NCBI GenBank assembly: GCA_034620365.1
Contig: JAQGEQ010000277.1
Coordinates: forward strand, 1 to 64,000
Length of the DNA: 64,000 nucleotides
DNA from: Pegea sp. RAD2-039
Lineage: Eukaryota; Chordata; Thaliacea; Salpida; Salpidae
Direction: 5' to 3'
Part shown: positions 37,501 through 49,574 of the stretch, piece by piece
Layout of the letters: the number at the start of each line of letters is the position of its first letter
Position numbering within the stretch: position 1 is the stretch's first letter
Made by a program: the position numbers and the translations under genes
Notes under the pieces: generated by a model
What the model was told of the DNA's origin: nothing
Databases searched by the model: none
What the model saw: the letters and a program-made list of their open reading frames with translations, nothing else

Positions 37501-37795
37501 GTACAAAATAATCAAAATATCATCAAAATAAATTATTTATCTTAAATAAGGAGCTTTGTGATTTCTGCAAAGTGATGCTATAATCAAAATTAAATTTTAT
37601 ATACAAACTTATTGTACATAAGAATATATTTAAGCAAATATATATAAATAATTGTAAATGAAACCTTACTTTTAGATCGTCAACTTCTGTTCTCTTTTTT
37701 AGCATTTCAGAGAAATACTCGAAAAAATGTTTTCGTTTGATGTAATATGGAGCCAAAAAAAGAAGATCTAAATCTCCATTTTTATTGTATAATTC
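34502..37795 (-). pseudogene. Canonical poly(A) polymerase homologue with lesions, 5' end missing
   Basis: Exons (minus, approximate): 37795-37670, 37495-37442, 37374-37169, 36610-36460, 36400-36238, 36157-36009, 35916-35835, 35660-35447, 35376-35314, 35240-35165, 35113-34703 and 34650-34502. The order matches nuclear PAP: the catalytic Asp pair (GDLDLLFLAPYYIKR), the third Asp (FDGIEVDCVMAS), the GGIRIRNFLHAYVPNK and AIKYWAKSQ central-domain block, then MPVITPTYPKANSTYN, and the RNA-binding-domain blocks WSHLFAPATFFDEF and WIIGLDCK. PAP adds mRNA poly(A) tails in the nucleus. Lesions: a frameshift near 36,570 inside the ILGY...GISW block, an in-frame TAA (36,531-36,533), and a TGA (34,909-34,911) inside the Ser/Lys-rich tail exon. 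No N-terminal exon with the GS(F/Y)R motif is visible up to 38,300. It is either a pseudogene or a real gene with sequence errors. Confidence 0.85.
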
Positions 37796-37799
37796 TAAA

Positions 37800-38855
37800 C
37801 TAAATTTAATTGTAAAATACTATTAAAATTGATAAGTCTGATGCTTATTTAGTTTAGGAGTGGCAAAACTTTAATTAACATCTATTTCTAATTGGTTGAA
37901 GTAATCATTTGTTTTTGATTTAAATATATTTTGAATATTATTGTGCAATGTTATTATTTAGTTGCGCAAACACAACCAGTAAATATTAAAATATTTTCTA
38001 ATTCAAAGATTTGTAGAAAGTAAACAAATAATTATTCTTTTTGTTTATTCTTATTATTTGTATGAAATGCTTTTCACTAAATGATCGATTTCTGCATTCT
38101 TTTAGTTTTTATGATAATTTATTTCCTTAGCTTCAGTTTAAAATCAAACCATTCATGTTTAGCAACTTTGTTGATATCAAATCACTTTACAGCAGGTCTT
38201 TTAGTCCCTATATGATAGCTCTAGTAGGTTCTATAGATAAAAGGGTCTATAGATAAGCTTCAAAAGGCTACCATAAGGTAAATGACAAAGCTGCAAGAAA
38301 GGATGCCGAAGTAGAACAATGAAGAGACGAATGAATAGAAAGAAGTTAGAAAAAAGAATAAAAATATTTTTCATATTCAGCTATCAACCATCTATTCCTG
38401 GCAAGTCTGTTTATAATTTTTCATTTTATAACCAAAGCTTACTACTAGACTCTTTAGAAATTATTATCAATATAAAGTTGCTTTTCAGGTCGTATTTAAT
38501 GTAAAAAATAAGAGTTCTTCGTTTCCTAGAAGAGTTCTTAATAAACAGAATTACATATTCCTTCTTTTCGGCTTAATTATATACTTTAATCATTAGTTGT
38601 GACTATTTATTATTACTAACCTCTAATTAATTATTTTCGACATTTCTTATTTATTAAATTGAATATCTTACAGATTGTATGTATTGAATCGTATTTTTAA
38701 ATTGTATTTGTATGTAGAAAATATCCAAGAAGTTTTATACCCAGCCGGTAATTGTACCAAATTTTGAAAAACGACCATTTTTTCCTTTTGTTTACAACAA
38801 GTCTTAAACTTTCCTGGATTAGTAACTTAATTGTTCCGCTAAATAATAATATTAA
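37800..38855. other. AT-rich, no gene seen
   Basis: Expected to hold the first exons of the poly(A) polymerase, but no GSF/GSY-R-x-G motif or clear exon was found on the minus strand. A duplicated phrase (CTATAGATAA / GGGTCTATAGATAAGC) lies near 38,230-38,260. Nothing else stands out. Confidence 0.45.
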
Positions 38856-38857
38856 TA

Positions 38858-39640
38858 TTATCGGGTCGTACCTAGAAATGTGATGATGTCACATTTAGTT
38901 TACAATGATGATGTCATCATTTTAATAATTTCTCTTCAGATCTATCTGATCAAGCAATGACGTACATCAACTGTGACATCATATGTCAGTCGGTGAAGTG
39001 AAAAGTATTTAATTAATTAATCTTACCTGTGGAATATCAAGTTGTCTTGGCTTACTCTTAATTGGGATGTAAGTTTTGAGGTCTTCGAGGACCTTGCTGA
39101 GATATTCATAGCAAGTATCTTTAATTAATACACATTTTTTTAAATTCATGGAAATAAAATTTTGTTTTATCAAACGGCAACGTACCTAGAGAAATCACAA
39201 TTTTATACTCACAAGTCTACAACTTTATAGTTTCTAGATACTTACGTTCTTGATTAACTTATTTAAGCAATGTTATCTTGAAGTTAAATCATATTTGATC
39301 CACTCTAGAAGAGTATTGAATATTTGGGATTCACAAATCACATGAATCTCATCTTTAGAAATTATTTTAGAAATTAAAGAGTCTGGTTGTAATTTGAATT
39401 CTTCAGTTTGTGAAATCTGGTAAATATCATTTGATCAATCAAAAACTTGTTCTTTTTGAATATGAAAAGAACAAGTTCAGTAGAAATAATCAAGCAATTA
39501 TATATTTCATAAATATTTAGGTCTGATGAAATAGAAACATTCATTCGTTTTGTAAAGTTTTGGCCAATAAAATAACATTTCTTTATTTTATTACTTCAAT
39601 AAAGTTTTTTTCAACAAATTTTTCCAAATTTAAAGTATGT
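38858..39640 (-). pseudogene. BTB-BACK-Kelch fragment, copy D (exons 5-7)
   Basis: On the minus strand, exon 5 (about 39,417-39,245; EEFKLQPDSLISKIISKDE, ESQIFNTLLEWIKYD), exon 6 (39,185-39,030; CHLIKQNFISMNLKKC, LEDLKTYIPIKSKPRQLDIP) and an internally deleted exon 7 (38,930-39,000) are in order. The exon 8 acceptor and RYDP start are at 38,860. A piece of intron 4/exon 4 reaches 39,640, where homology ends in a TATACA microsatellite. No BTB and no Kelch blades: a dead fragment. Confidence 0.85.
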
Positions 39641-39647
39641 TTTTGCA

Positions 39648-39745
39648 TATGTATACATATACATATATATATATGTATATTTATCTATATATATATGTAC
39701 ATATACATATACAAAGACAGAGACAAAGACATAAACATATACATA
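39648..39745. repeat. TATACA/TA-rich microsatellite
   Basis: Imperfect alternating TATACATATA / TATGTATATT runs followed by an AGACA-rich stretch. It abuts the end of Kelch fragment D and may mark the breakpoint. Confidence 0.8.
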
Positions 39746-40441
39746 CTTTAAAAAAATAATTTTTTTTAATAAATATAGGATGAAATTGGAATAGAATTTT
39801 CATTTTATTTTTGATTGGTGACAATATAATTTCAGTTTGTTAATTCAGTTAACCGCAAATAACTTGGCCATTTTGTGATACTTAAAATAATACCTTGCCT
39901 TCGAAACCTTTTGAACTGTTTTTTGTAAACCCAACTATAATGATGTAGAAAGTTGATTGGTCAGCTATAACTTGCTGGTTACTGACTAACAATGAAACTT
40001 TTAAACATTTGAGAACAATTTTTCTTGTAAATCGAGAATTTAATAAAAAAAATATTCAAGAAATACTCAACAATTTGATCAGATATCTACTTGAAGAAGT
40101 CTTACCAATTATTATGTTAAGTATACTACATTAGTTCATGTAATATTATTGTTTCTTACATTTTATTGATTAATAAACGGATATACAGAATGTTAAAGTA
40201 GTGACACAAAAACAAGTTACAATAAAGACTCACCAATGCATCGCACTAACAAAAACACCTACATTTAATTACTTTAAATTTGAATTCTCAACCTTATTTG
40301 CTACCATATTTTTTATATGTTCTATTCGACTCCAGCACACAATTAAAGATGTATCTCTTGAATGTACACCAGGTTTGAAGATCTCATCTTTTATATTTGT
40401 TCAGATTCCTCCTGACTTTGGAGAAGACTATAAGATGTAAG

Positions 40442-41414
40442 ATGTAGCAGCTTTTAGTCAAAATCCTGTACTGATGATATAAGGCCTTCCTACAAACAAG
40501 ATGAATTGTCAATCGGTTTTCATCATTCTTTATTTGTATGGAAATGTTATCAAAGTCATCTAATTACTACGATTTCTCTATCTTAGTAAATCAAACGATT
40601 ATTTTGTATTTTACTTTCTAAAAAGCAAGCCTGGTACTGCGATGGTTCAAGCAGGTGACGCGATAGCAATTGATTGCGCGATTGCTGGTCTTACTGGTAT
40701 GCACTTTTTTGATGAAAAGTTTGTTCATTTACTATATAGTTTGATTTCAAAATTTTTCAAGTCATCTAAACAGGTGTATTTGACTCTCACGCCAGGGAGT
40801 GATGGTCAACTTGCTGGTGGTTCTCCTGCTCCGCTGAATACGCTAAATCAAGAAAAAACAGATTTGTTATAACAATTTTTGTTGTAATTTTCTTTTTGTC
40901 CTCACCGCAATTAGTTGATCAATTTAGCAGGCTGCTAAAAACAAGATTCAAAATCCTTCTAAGGGACTTATTCATTATCACAATACTCCTGTTCTCTTTG
41001 ATGAAGAACAAGTTAGAAAGGTCAGTTAGACTAGTCGCATTGAACGTTTAAAGATCATTCAGATTCGTAATCCTGTCTTACAGTTTTGTGCTGAGTTAGA
41101 GATTACACAAGATTCTAAATGTTTCCTTTCAAAAGTAAAAAAATGTAATTTGCAAGATTTTGCAGCTTTGTCGTGATTATTTATCATATTTCATTCAGCT
41201 GAACGAAGCAGTTCTCCTTGATGGAGTTTGAAAGCAAGGCTCAAGCATTAGAATATTTGACGGTAGCAAATTGTTTAAAGATCAATAATCCAAGTGAGTT
41301 TTTTTCGTCTGTTGCGTCTTTTTTGTATTCCAAATTACTTTTAAAACTTTTTCACGATATCCTTACATCGTTAGACTTTATTTTTCGACTTCAAACTCAA
41401 CTACTTGCGAATAA
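40442..41414 (+). pseudogene. hnRNP L homologue, RRM3-RRM4 and C-terminus, with lesions
   Basis: Ordered blocks match hnRNP L. The RRM3 start (QNPVLMI, stop, GLPTNKMN, YLYGNVIKV) is at 40,458-40,557. Next come KSKPGTAMVQAGDAIAIDCA at about 40,622-40,695, and a linker ending AAKNKIQNPSKGLIHYHNTP with DEEQVRK (40,932-41,018). RRM4 follows: FCAELEITQDSKCFLSK (41,082-41,134), SERSSS then MEFESKAQALEYL (41,200-41,293). The last exon reads RYPYIVRLYFSTSNS and ends at TAA 41,412-41,414. hnRNP L is a nuclear CA-repeat-binding splicing regulator. Lesions: TAA (40,480-40,482) stands exactly where the family has Tyr, and a one-base loss near 41,217 shifts SERSSS out of frame with MEFESK. RRM1-2 were not found upstream. 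Confidence 0.83.
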
Positions 41415-44040
41415 ACTGTTATTGCTGATTACAATGCAACTACACATTTCGTAAATACATCTTTAAGTCGATAGCCATCTAATTTTTGCCAGAATGCTGG
41501 GTCTACATTAGGCGTTGGCTCTTGCTTGAAACTTTATTTTCGAGTTTTGTACAAGGTCGTTCCTTTCTAAATGCACCTAGTTTGCTTCCAGGCTTTTTAA
41601 TTATCATTTTGAACAAAATGTGTGACATGATTTCTAGGTAGTCAAATCGTTAGCTACTTGATGATGTTCAAGTAAAGTTGTTGTTATAAAGTATTGTAAT
41701 GATTAAAGTATAGTAAACGAATTTGGTACTCTTTATTGTTGGTCATATGTTGGTAGTGTGTGTTTCAAGCGACTAAGGGTTGCATATAAAATAAATTGTA
41801 ATTTCTTTAGTAATGTCTACCAGGCATTCACAAAAAATCTAAACTAATATTCGTTTTTGAAAAGCCAGCTAGTATTTTTCGCTAAAAAATTGCTTCATTA
41901 TACTAAGTTAAAGTTGTAAACTTTTATTGTTTTCTATTTCAATTATTAGGTTCGAAAATTAAATTTTTGTTTAATAAAAGTTTGAGATTTCGAAAATTCT
42001 TATTGTTAAAGTTAATGAGAATTTGAATTATTTCCTATTCTAAAAGACGATACAACTTTCTTTTATCATAAAATGATATAAATTTGAATATAAACCTTTT
42101 AAATATCTTCTATCTTTTCACTGCAAATTAAAGTTTTGAATTCATAAAATTCTGTTAATCGCTTTTAGAAGTTTCTTGTTTTTTAACTCTTGAGATCTAA
42201 GTCTATGCTTTCTAAGAATTTCCTTATGAATAACAAATAATTTGAATTATTTACGATTTTAGTATTTAATTAGTATTACTTTTTCTCCTATCATAAAACT
42301 ACAATCAATTGAAACATTATGCTGGGTAAACAATTTTAAAAATCATCTTTTTCGTAAAGATTCGATGAAAATTGGTGTATAATGTAAAATTAAAAATTTT
42401 AAAATAATGTTATATTATTCTCGAATAATTTAACGATAAGATGAAATTGTAAAACTAACAGACTGAATATTCAGTCATAATGTTTTGATTTATCAGGTTG
42501 AAACATCTTTCTTCTAACCTTATTTAAACATTTTCTAGTAATTTTATTGTAAATGTATTTAGTTTAACAATTTAATCTAAAAATTTTGCTAAATATTCAT
42601 GAGTATATAAAAAGCTCAAGAGTTGAAATGCAGCGCCTTAATGACACTGGTCCCAACGGGAATGGACAATATTACAACTTTACCATCTTAAAAGCTTTTC
42701 AAACTGACAATTTATGATTACGAAAGTTAAGAGTTTTTATTATCTTATTATTATTTATATTGTTTGGGTTTTATCTCATTAAAAAAAGAAAGTTAGAAGT
42801 TATTTTATTTTCTAAATTTTTATGGTAAAATATGTAGTATCGTTTTATATGTCGGTTATTCCCGTGTTTTCTCCTAGTTTTCAACATTAATTAATAGGCT
42901 GTGGTACTTAAGACCTTTGCACTAAGTTTCCGAAGTTATGTTATTTCATGTTTGCCGTATGAATTGTGCAATCTGTGATTTGCATCTATATGACAAATAA
43001 AAGTTAACAAATAGCATTTACTTAATATTCCAAACAATTATTGAAAGCATGCCTCTTAAAGTTGACTTAGCAAGTTTATATTTATGGTAATCGCTTTACG
43101 TATGAACAGTATTACAGTAGGTTATTTACCGCATATGTGAATATGATTGAAAGTTTAGTTTTTGTGCAATGCATTCTGTTACTTTTATCTTCATGGTGAC
43201 AGTTGAGTTTTTCATTATTTCTTACAAATGTCGTTAGCTGCTTTTTAACTTATAGCAGAAAATCTTTGTAAGATTTTATTAAAAAATATCTTTATTGTAC
43301 TATTGAGATTATTAATTTGAAGTCATTAATATAAATTTTCATATTTTTAAACTTTTATTTACTATAAAAATGCTTTATAAATTATTATTTTATACTATAT
43401 TTATATAAATATTATAGTAAATATATATATATATTTATATAAATTATTATATTATTATTCAATCAATAATAATTATAAATTTTTTAATAAGTTTTTTTTT
43501 ACAAACTACATTTGCTTATTTATATGTTTTTTTCTTAATGATGATTTTAATGAAAATTATGCATTATAATGTTATGTTTAAAAGTACAAGATTTGTTTTA
43601 GATTGTAGGTATGATAGTAATAATAATATGATTTTATGAATACTTATGTTAATAATTTTGAATAAAAAATAATTTTGGCATATTTTTCTAGTTTCATTAA
43701 TAATAAAAGTTTTGTATTTTGTTTTTTAGTCATAATTATCTTTAGATACCTCCATAATTTTAAACATTAATACAAACGTTTTTATCATTTATGTAGATTT
43801 TGTTTATATCTAACTATTCTTTAGTAGATAATTATTTGACAAAATATATTTGGTTAAAATTGCTCTACATTTTATATATTTATTCTTTTCTTTGTAATTG
43901 TAAATAGTAAAGTTATTATCTTTTGCAATTAACCTAATAAGTATTTTATTAAATCAAATGTAGTTTTTATTAATACTCATCCTTAAAATTTTTCATCAAA
44001 ATTTATCTAATCCTTAAAAGTGAACAGACAAATATTTTCA
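41415..44040. other. AT-rich intergenic DNA, no gene seen
   Basis: No repeat, RNA gene or coding pattern found. AT dinucleotide and homopolymer tracts dominate, especially 43,360-43,480. Confidence 0.5.
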
Positions 44041-45780
44041 GACATTTGACTCTGCCCCCAGAATTGATATTTTTGGTTCCTAAATATCATCTGATGACTG
44101 AAACTGATCGGAGAAACCTTGAATCACGTGGCTAGAGACTATAAAAAACTGAAAAAGGTATAGAAATATTGGTTTCCATGCCAACATCCACTGTGGTTTC
44201 CAAGAAAATATTCGAAACCAACTAGTTGACTGTCCATAAAAAAATACTAAAAAATATTTTAAGAATATAATTACAAGGCGGATAAATCCTGTTTTTAGCC
44301 ATATGTATCGAAAAATCACAAACTTTTGGAACAATATAAGCTCAAAAGTAAGAAATTTTTAAACACGGTTACTGATTTTTTTAAAGATATGAAAACGACT
44401 GCCTTAAAGTCTTCAAGAGGGAACGAAACGAAAGAAGAACAAACCCAAGTTAGTGTTTGTATTTTTGTCACAATTGAATTTTGATATTTCAAACAGTAAT
44501 TCTGATTTAACTTCTTATAGTAACGTAATAAAATGTTAGTATGTAATACCAGCAAAGTTTAATTCTCAAGTAAAAAAGCTGATTGAATTATCACCTTAAC
44601 TCCTCGCCCCCTAAAAATCGATCAAACAACTTTTACGAACAATTCTTGCGTTTAAGGTCTATGTTGCTTATGATGCATTTAACCACTATGAACCTTCTTA
44701 CATTTTATCATAGAAAATAAGCAAACAATATACAAACTATTTTTGTATTTATCAAATTAAGATTATGTAATCTCTTAATTCGATTGTGATCTTATATCTA
44801 TAGATGGAAAGACGATATCCGCCCAATGCATGCTTATAATATTTAATTTAAGCAACAACACCAAAACTATCACAATAAATCTAAAGATGACACTAGAAAA
44901 GCTACTTCTCAAATTACATCTTATTGGAACTTACTTCTTGAAACTTAAAAAGAGGTAGAACCATATTCAGAAGTTATTTTTACAACTTTTAACACTTTTA
45001 TGAAGTCTATGACATTAAAAATCTATTAGTTGGACATTTGCTTTTATTTTCAGAGCTATCAACTTGCTAATAAAAACAAAGAGCAATATAATGATGAATT
45101 AAAAAAAAAAACAGTCAACGATTGAAAGAAACTGGTAGAGATGATTTCATTCCAAACGTTATGAAAAAGAAGATTGACAAAATCATCTGATGACATAATG
45201 ATCGAGCATAGATGTAAGCGATTCCTTCAAAGTTTTTTTTGCTATCTTCATGTAGCTCTTTTGCTTTACCAATCACGATAAACTAATTTACAGATGGTGC
45301 ACGATTACTGTCGCGTCTGTACATCTTAATTTGCTCTTTTTTTATTTTCTTGTTATTTGCCATTTTGGATATGAAGCAAAAAAACCTTGCAAATAAATAT
45401 TTGCTGAAAAAAATTTTTTGAAATTTGCTTAAAAATTTTGGTAAATTTTTTGAAAGGAAATATCAATGATTTTCTTCTTTTTTTCTTCTGTAATTGATTT
45501 TAGCTTCTTATTCAAGTTTGTGCTTCACAAAAACGGATTTACAATAAAAAAATAAACTGATTTGTGGGTTGAAGTTGTCAACTAAGTTAAAGGCAAATTC
45601 TTGAATCTGTTAAAGTATTAACGATATGTAACGGGTAAAGCTCTCAGTAAACTCATTTAATCATCTTTGAATATGACGAGGGTTGCTCTCCTGGGTTGAC
45701 CATTAAAGCTGTTCACCGAGAAACAAAATACTTTTTTGGGATTTTTAGATGTCGCTGATTGATAAAAAATTAAAAGACGG
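44040..45780 (+). other. Weak coding-like remnants, unidentified
   Basis: Scattered short plus-strand stretches look exon-like, for example near 44,395-44,450 (ENDCLKVFKRERNERR), 44,850-44,930 (YHNKSKDDTRKATSQITSYW) and 45,060-45,130 (LANKNKEQYNDELKKK). They are lysine-rich and helical and are broken by stops. An origin from a coiled-coil protein is possible; I assign nothing. Confidence 0.25.
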
Positions 45781-45799
45781 ATGAATCCTGTTTTACATG

Positions 45800-47422
45800 A
45801 ACATTGTTCAAAATCTCATACTCACTCCATCGACAATCAATGGCATAACACTGTTATTGTTGGTTTATTTGAACCAACACAAGCGGCTCCACCACATCTA
45901 GCTTTTCTCGTAATATTTCTTTGTCTGTTTTGTGATCCAGATCCAAAAGTAAGGGAATACTGATTGTAATTACTCTATTGTCCCCGCACTGTTAGAATTT
46001 ACTACAATTTACTCCAATTCGTCCATTTACGGTCAACAGCACACCATTGAGTATTAAAAGGTAAGGAACTTGTAGATGACCGTTGATATAATTTACCTCC
46101 ACATCTTGCAGCAATCTGAACAGTTCTTGAATGAGATTTTCCTCTAGGAAAAGACACTGAATATGGCTCAAAATCTTCGCACTCACTCCATTGACAATCA
46201 ACAGCACAACACTGTGTGTTGCATCTTCTAGTACCAACATCACTTCCTTCATGTACAGCACCACAACATTGTTCTTCTACTTTTATGCTTCAGTTTCTAC
46301 GTTCTTGTCCTGATCCACATGATTTTGAACAGCTTCCATAGCTCGTCCAACTTAACCATTGACAATCAACCGGACAACACCCATATTACAGGATGTAAAT
46401 TCTGTGTATTCACCTTCACTGCTTTTTCCTCCGCGTGATACTGCAAATTGGATTGTTCTTGATCCTGATTTTGTTCTGTTTTTATGTTTTTGAGCATAAG
46501 CCAAACTTGTTCCATTCAGTCAATTAACAGTTAACAGCACAACATTGAGTATTACATGATTGTTTGTCGGTTGACGGATCGTAACATGTTTGCTCACCAC
46601 AGGACTCTTCATTTTCAATGGTTAGTCTTCGATTTATTATTCTTCCAACACAAGACTCACAAAAAGTGTCAACAACTACCCAGTTGACCCAGACAATACA
46701 ATTAACCGTAGAACAATTGTAGCAGTCAATATAATCATTCTTAGATCCTAAACATTCATTACCTCCAAATTCTGATTCCTGCATCTTTCTTCTACTACAG
46801 ACTTGAACTCCATCACCACAGGAAACTGAGCAACTGTCATACAATCCCCATTCACCCCAACTACAATCAACTAGGCAACATCTCTCGTTACATGGCATAC
46901 TTTCTTTTCTGTCATTACTACAAGGTTTTTCTCCACATTTTGCTGGACGAATTATATATCGGGACCTAAGCCTCACTCCTTCACCACAACAAGCTGAACA
47001 AGCACCAAAACGTCCCCATTCACTTAATACATAAACTTCTTTACAGCACTGTGTGTTGCAGTTTTTTGTTTGCGTCGTTGGACCAAGACAAGCGGCTCCA
47101 CCACAGCTAGCATCTCTCGTAATTTTTTATTGTATGCTTTGTGATCCAGATCCACAAGTAAGTGAGCACTTATCATAACTGTTCCATTGTCCCCATAAAT
47201 ATGTTTTTTTTGACTTGTAGGTCCAGTGCAAGGATTCTCTCCACACTTGACAGGTTTTAAAATCGATCTTGATGTCGTGTGGTTTCTACTTCTCCATGTT
47301 ACTGGATATTGCCCATATACAGACCATCTTCCCCAGATGCAATTTTCTTTTCACACATTTTACTTTTTCTTGAACATCCTGGGCAATCTTTTCCTTTCGA
47401 CCCAAAGGCCTTTTTAGTTGTA
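45800..47422 (-). pseudogene. Thrombospondin type-1 repeat protein, degenerate copy C
   Basis: Longest TSP1 copy. On the minus strand, the frame open from 46,976 to 46,524 has about three repeats: CCLVDCSWGEWGLYDSCS with SCGDGVQVCSRRK, then VNCIVWVNWVVVDTFCES, and the linker CNTQCCAVNC. More repeats continue to 45,800, but cysteines are lost (FEPYSVSFPRG near 46,160) and stops appear (about 46,005). Upstream (46,980-47,420) it matches copy B base by base, including the segment before KTFGSK, then stops abruptly at 47,422, where Kelch intron 4 sequence of the opposite strand begins. Non-functional as a whole. The central open repeat block is the best-kept TSP1 in the window. Confidence 0.85.
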
Positions 47423-47424
47423 AG

Positions 47425-49194
47425 AAAATAGAGAAATATTATCTTCTGTGCTAAACCTGTTTTAGCAGAAAGAATTTTTTCTACTTCATCAAACTTTAGA
47501 ATTTTTAAAATAAATCCTTCTTATCTTTACTTATTTATGGTTATTTCTACTGATCTAGTTCTTTTCATACATAATAAAGCAAGTTTTTGATTGATCACAT
47601 GATATTTATCAGATTTCACAAACTGAAGAATTCAAATTACAACCAGACTCTGTAATTTCTAAAATGATTTCTATGGACGAAATTCATGTGATTTGTGAAT
47701 CCCAAGTATTTAATGCTATTTTAGATTGGATTAAATATGATAAAACTTCAAGAAAAAATTGGTTAAATAAGCTAATTAAGAACGTAAGTATCTAGAAACT
47801 ATAAATTTTTAGTCTTATTACTATAAAACTATGTTTTCCTAGGTACGATGCCATTTGATAAAACCAAATTTTATTTCTATGCAATTAGAAAATTGTGATG
47901 TAATTAAAGATACTTGTTATGAATATCTCAGCAAGGTCCTCGAAGACCTAAAAGCTTACATCTCAATTGAAAGTAATCCGAGACAACTGGATGTTCCACA
48001 GGTAAGTTTATTTAATTAAATACTTTTTACTTCAACGACTGACATATGACGTCACAGGTGATGTACGTCATTGATCGAGGTAATAGATCCGATAAGAAAC
48101 TAATGGAAAGTGTGAAGTTCTGTTTATCTGAAACGGATGTTTGGTTTGAACATACAAAATTGTGCTTTTCAAATACTTTAGGATCTGTTGTAATTAACGG
48201 TTTTACGTATATGTTAAGGGGTAATGGTGACATGGAAAGGTCTGAACCATTAAAATCATCATTACAGACTAAATATGACGTCATCCTATTTCTAGATACG
48301 ACCCAATTACAAATGAGTGGAAGAAATGCAAAAGTTCAAATATGGTTTTCCATGACCCGACTATGAAAGCAATAGATAATCAAATATATATTGTTAAAAC
48401 TTATGAAAACACATTGATGAGGTGAGCGATCGATAGTCATTTCAATTAAAAGTTCATTTGCTGAAAAACTAATATGTTATTTCCAGATACGACGTGATCA
48501 CTGATGAATGGTCTGAAAGAACTTCTTTAGATAAAGATCGTTCATTTTTCGGTTGTGCAGTTTTCAACCGGATGTTGTATGTTGTTGGTGGTGAAGAATT
48601 CGGTGATTCAGTTGCTTGTGTGGATAAATATGATCCACTAAGCAACACATGGAGTTTTTCAAAAACAATGTTGACACCTCGATGGGCACCAGGTACTTGC
48701 TGATGATGTCACGATGACGTTTTGATCTTATGATGATAACTAATTCTAAAATCATTAAAGCTGTAGTCACACTTGGCAACTATATCTACGCTATTGGTGG
48801 TTATAATGAAGACGAGTTAATGACTGTTGAGAGATACGATGTTCTCAATGATATTTGGGAGTTTGTAGCAAGTATGAAATATGCAAGAAGATACCCAAAA
48901 GCTGTTGTCTTTAAAAAGAAGATTTATGTTTTTGGAAAAACTTTTTTTATATTTAGAATTTAAAAATTTTTTAATAAAATTTCTATGATGTTTACAATAA
49001 TTTACATAATTGTGATGAGCTTGTTGATTGTTTCAGGAGGTTTTCCTGGAGATGATTATGTAGAAATTGTCGAATGTTACAATGAAGTAACAGACGAATG
49101 GAAAGAAGTTGCAAGAAAAAATGAATGGATTGATCAAGTCATAGTCAGTTATCAACCATGTGTACCTGACATATGTGTAAATTTCCCATTTTAA
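47425..49194 (+). pseudogene. BTB-BACK-Kelch 5'-truncated copy E (exons 5-11)
   Basis: Exons: 47613-47783, 47843-48001, 48058-48239, 48296-48421, 48487-48692, 48767-48934 and about 49,037-49,194. Lengths are identical to copy B exon by exon. The protein is also much closer to B than to C (exon 7 differs from B at only a handful of residues). Exons 1-4, hence the BTB domain, are missing: the copy begins inside intron 4 at 47,425. The exon 10 donor GT is GA (48,935-48,936), so exon 10 to 11 splicing should fail. Otherwise the frames are open, which fits a young pseudogene. Confidence 0.9.
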
Positions 49195-49574
49195 TAAATA
49201 GATTTTACTAGTAGATTGCTGTGAAGTTTATTTTCAGTATAAAGTTGCTTTTGAGGTCGTGTTTATTTTCAAAAACATTTAGAATAAAATCAAATGGTCT
49301 TTCATGATTATTTTCATATTTTTTAGTTGTTTGATAGTTTACAAAATATAAAATTTTGTTAGAATTTAGAAATTTATTTCAATCATCAAATCAAACGAGC
49401 TCAACAGCACATCTGAATTTTCCCACATAAACATTACTATGATAGGTTTCGCTATCATAGACAAGTGAAAAAGTCGTTGAAAAAAAGTTGTTTTTACAAA
49501 TCTAGTAAAAAAGCCAAATACTTTATTAGTTTATGCAGCTTGTACTCACAATTACACAATTTTTTTTGTTACTG

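Noticed and set aside
39560..39751. Possible peptide rich in Ile/Tyr
   Set aside because: Translation of a TATACA microsatellite plus the edge of Kelch fragment D.
40480..40482. Stop codon reassignment (TAA read as Tyr)
   Set aside because: TAA sits where hnRNP L has Tyr, but TAA is the natural terminator of the intact Kelch genes and of this same gene's C-terminus, and those genes use ordinary Tyr codons. A single nonsense change or error is simpler.
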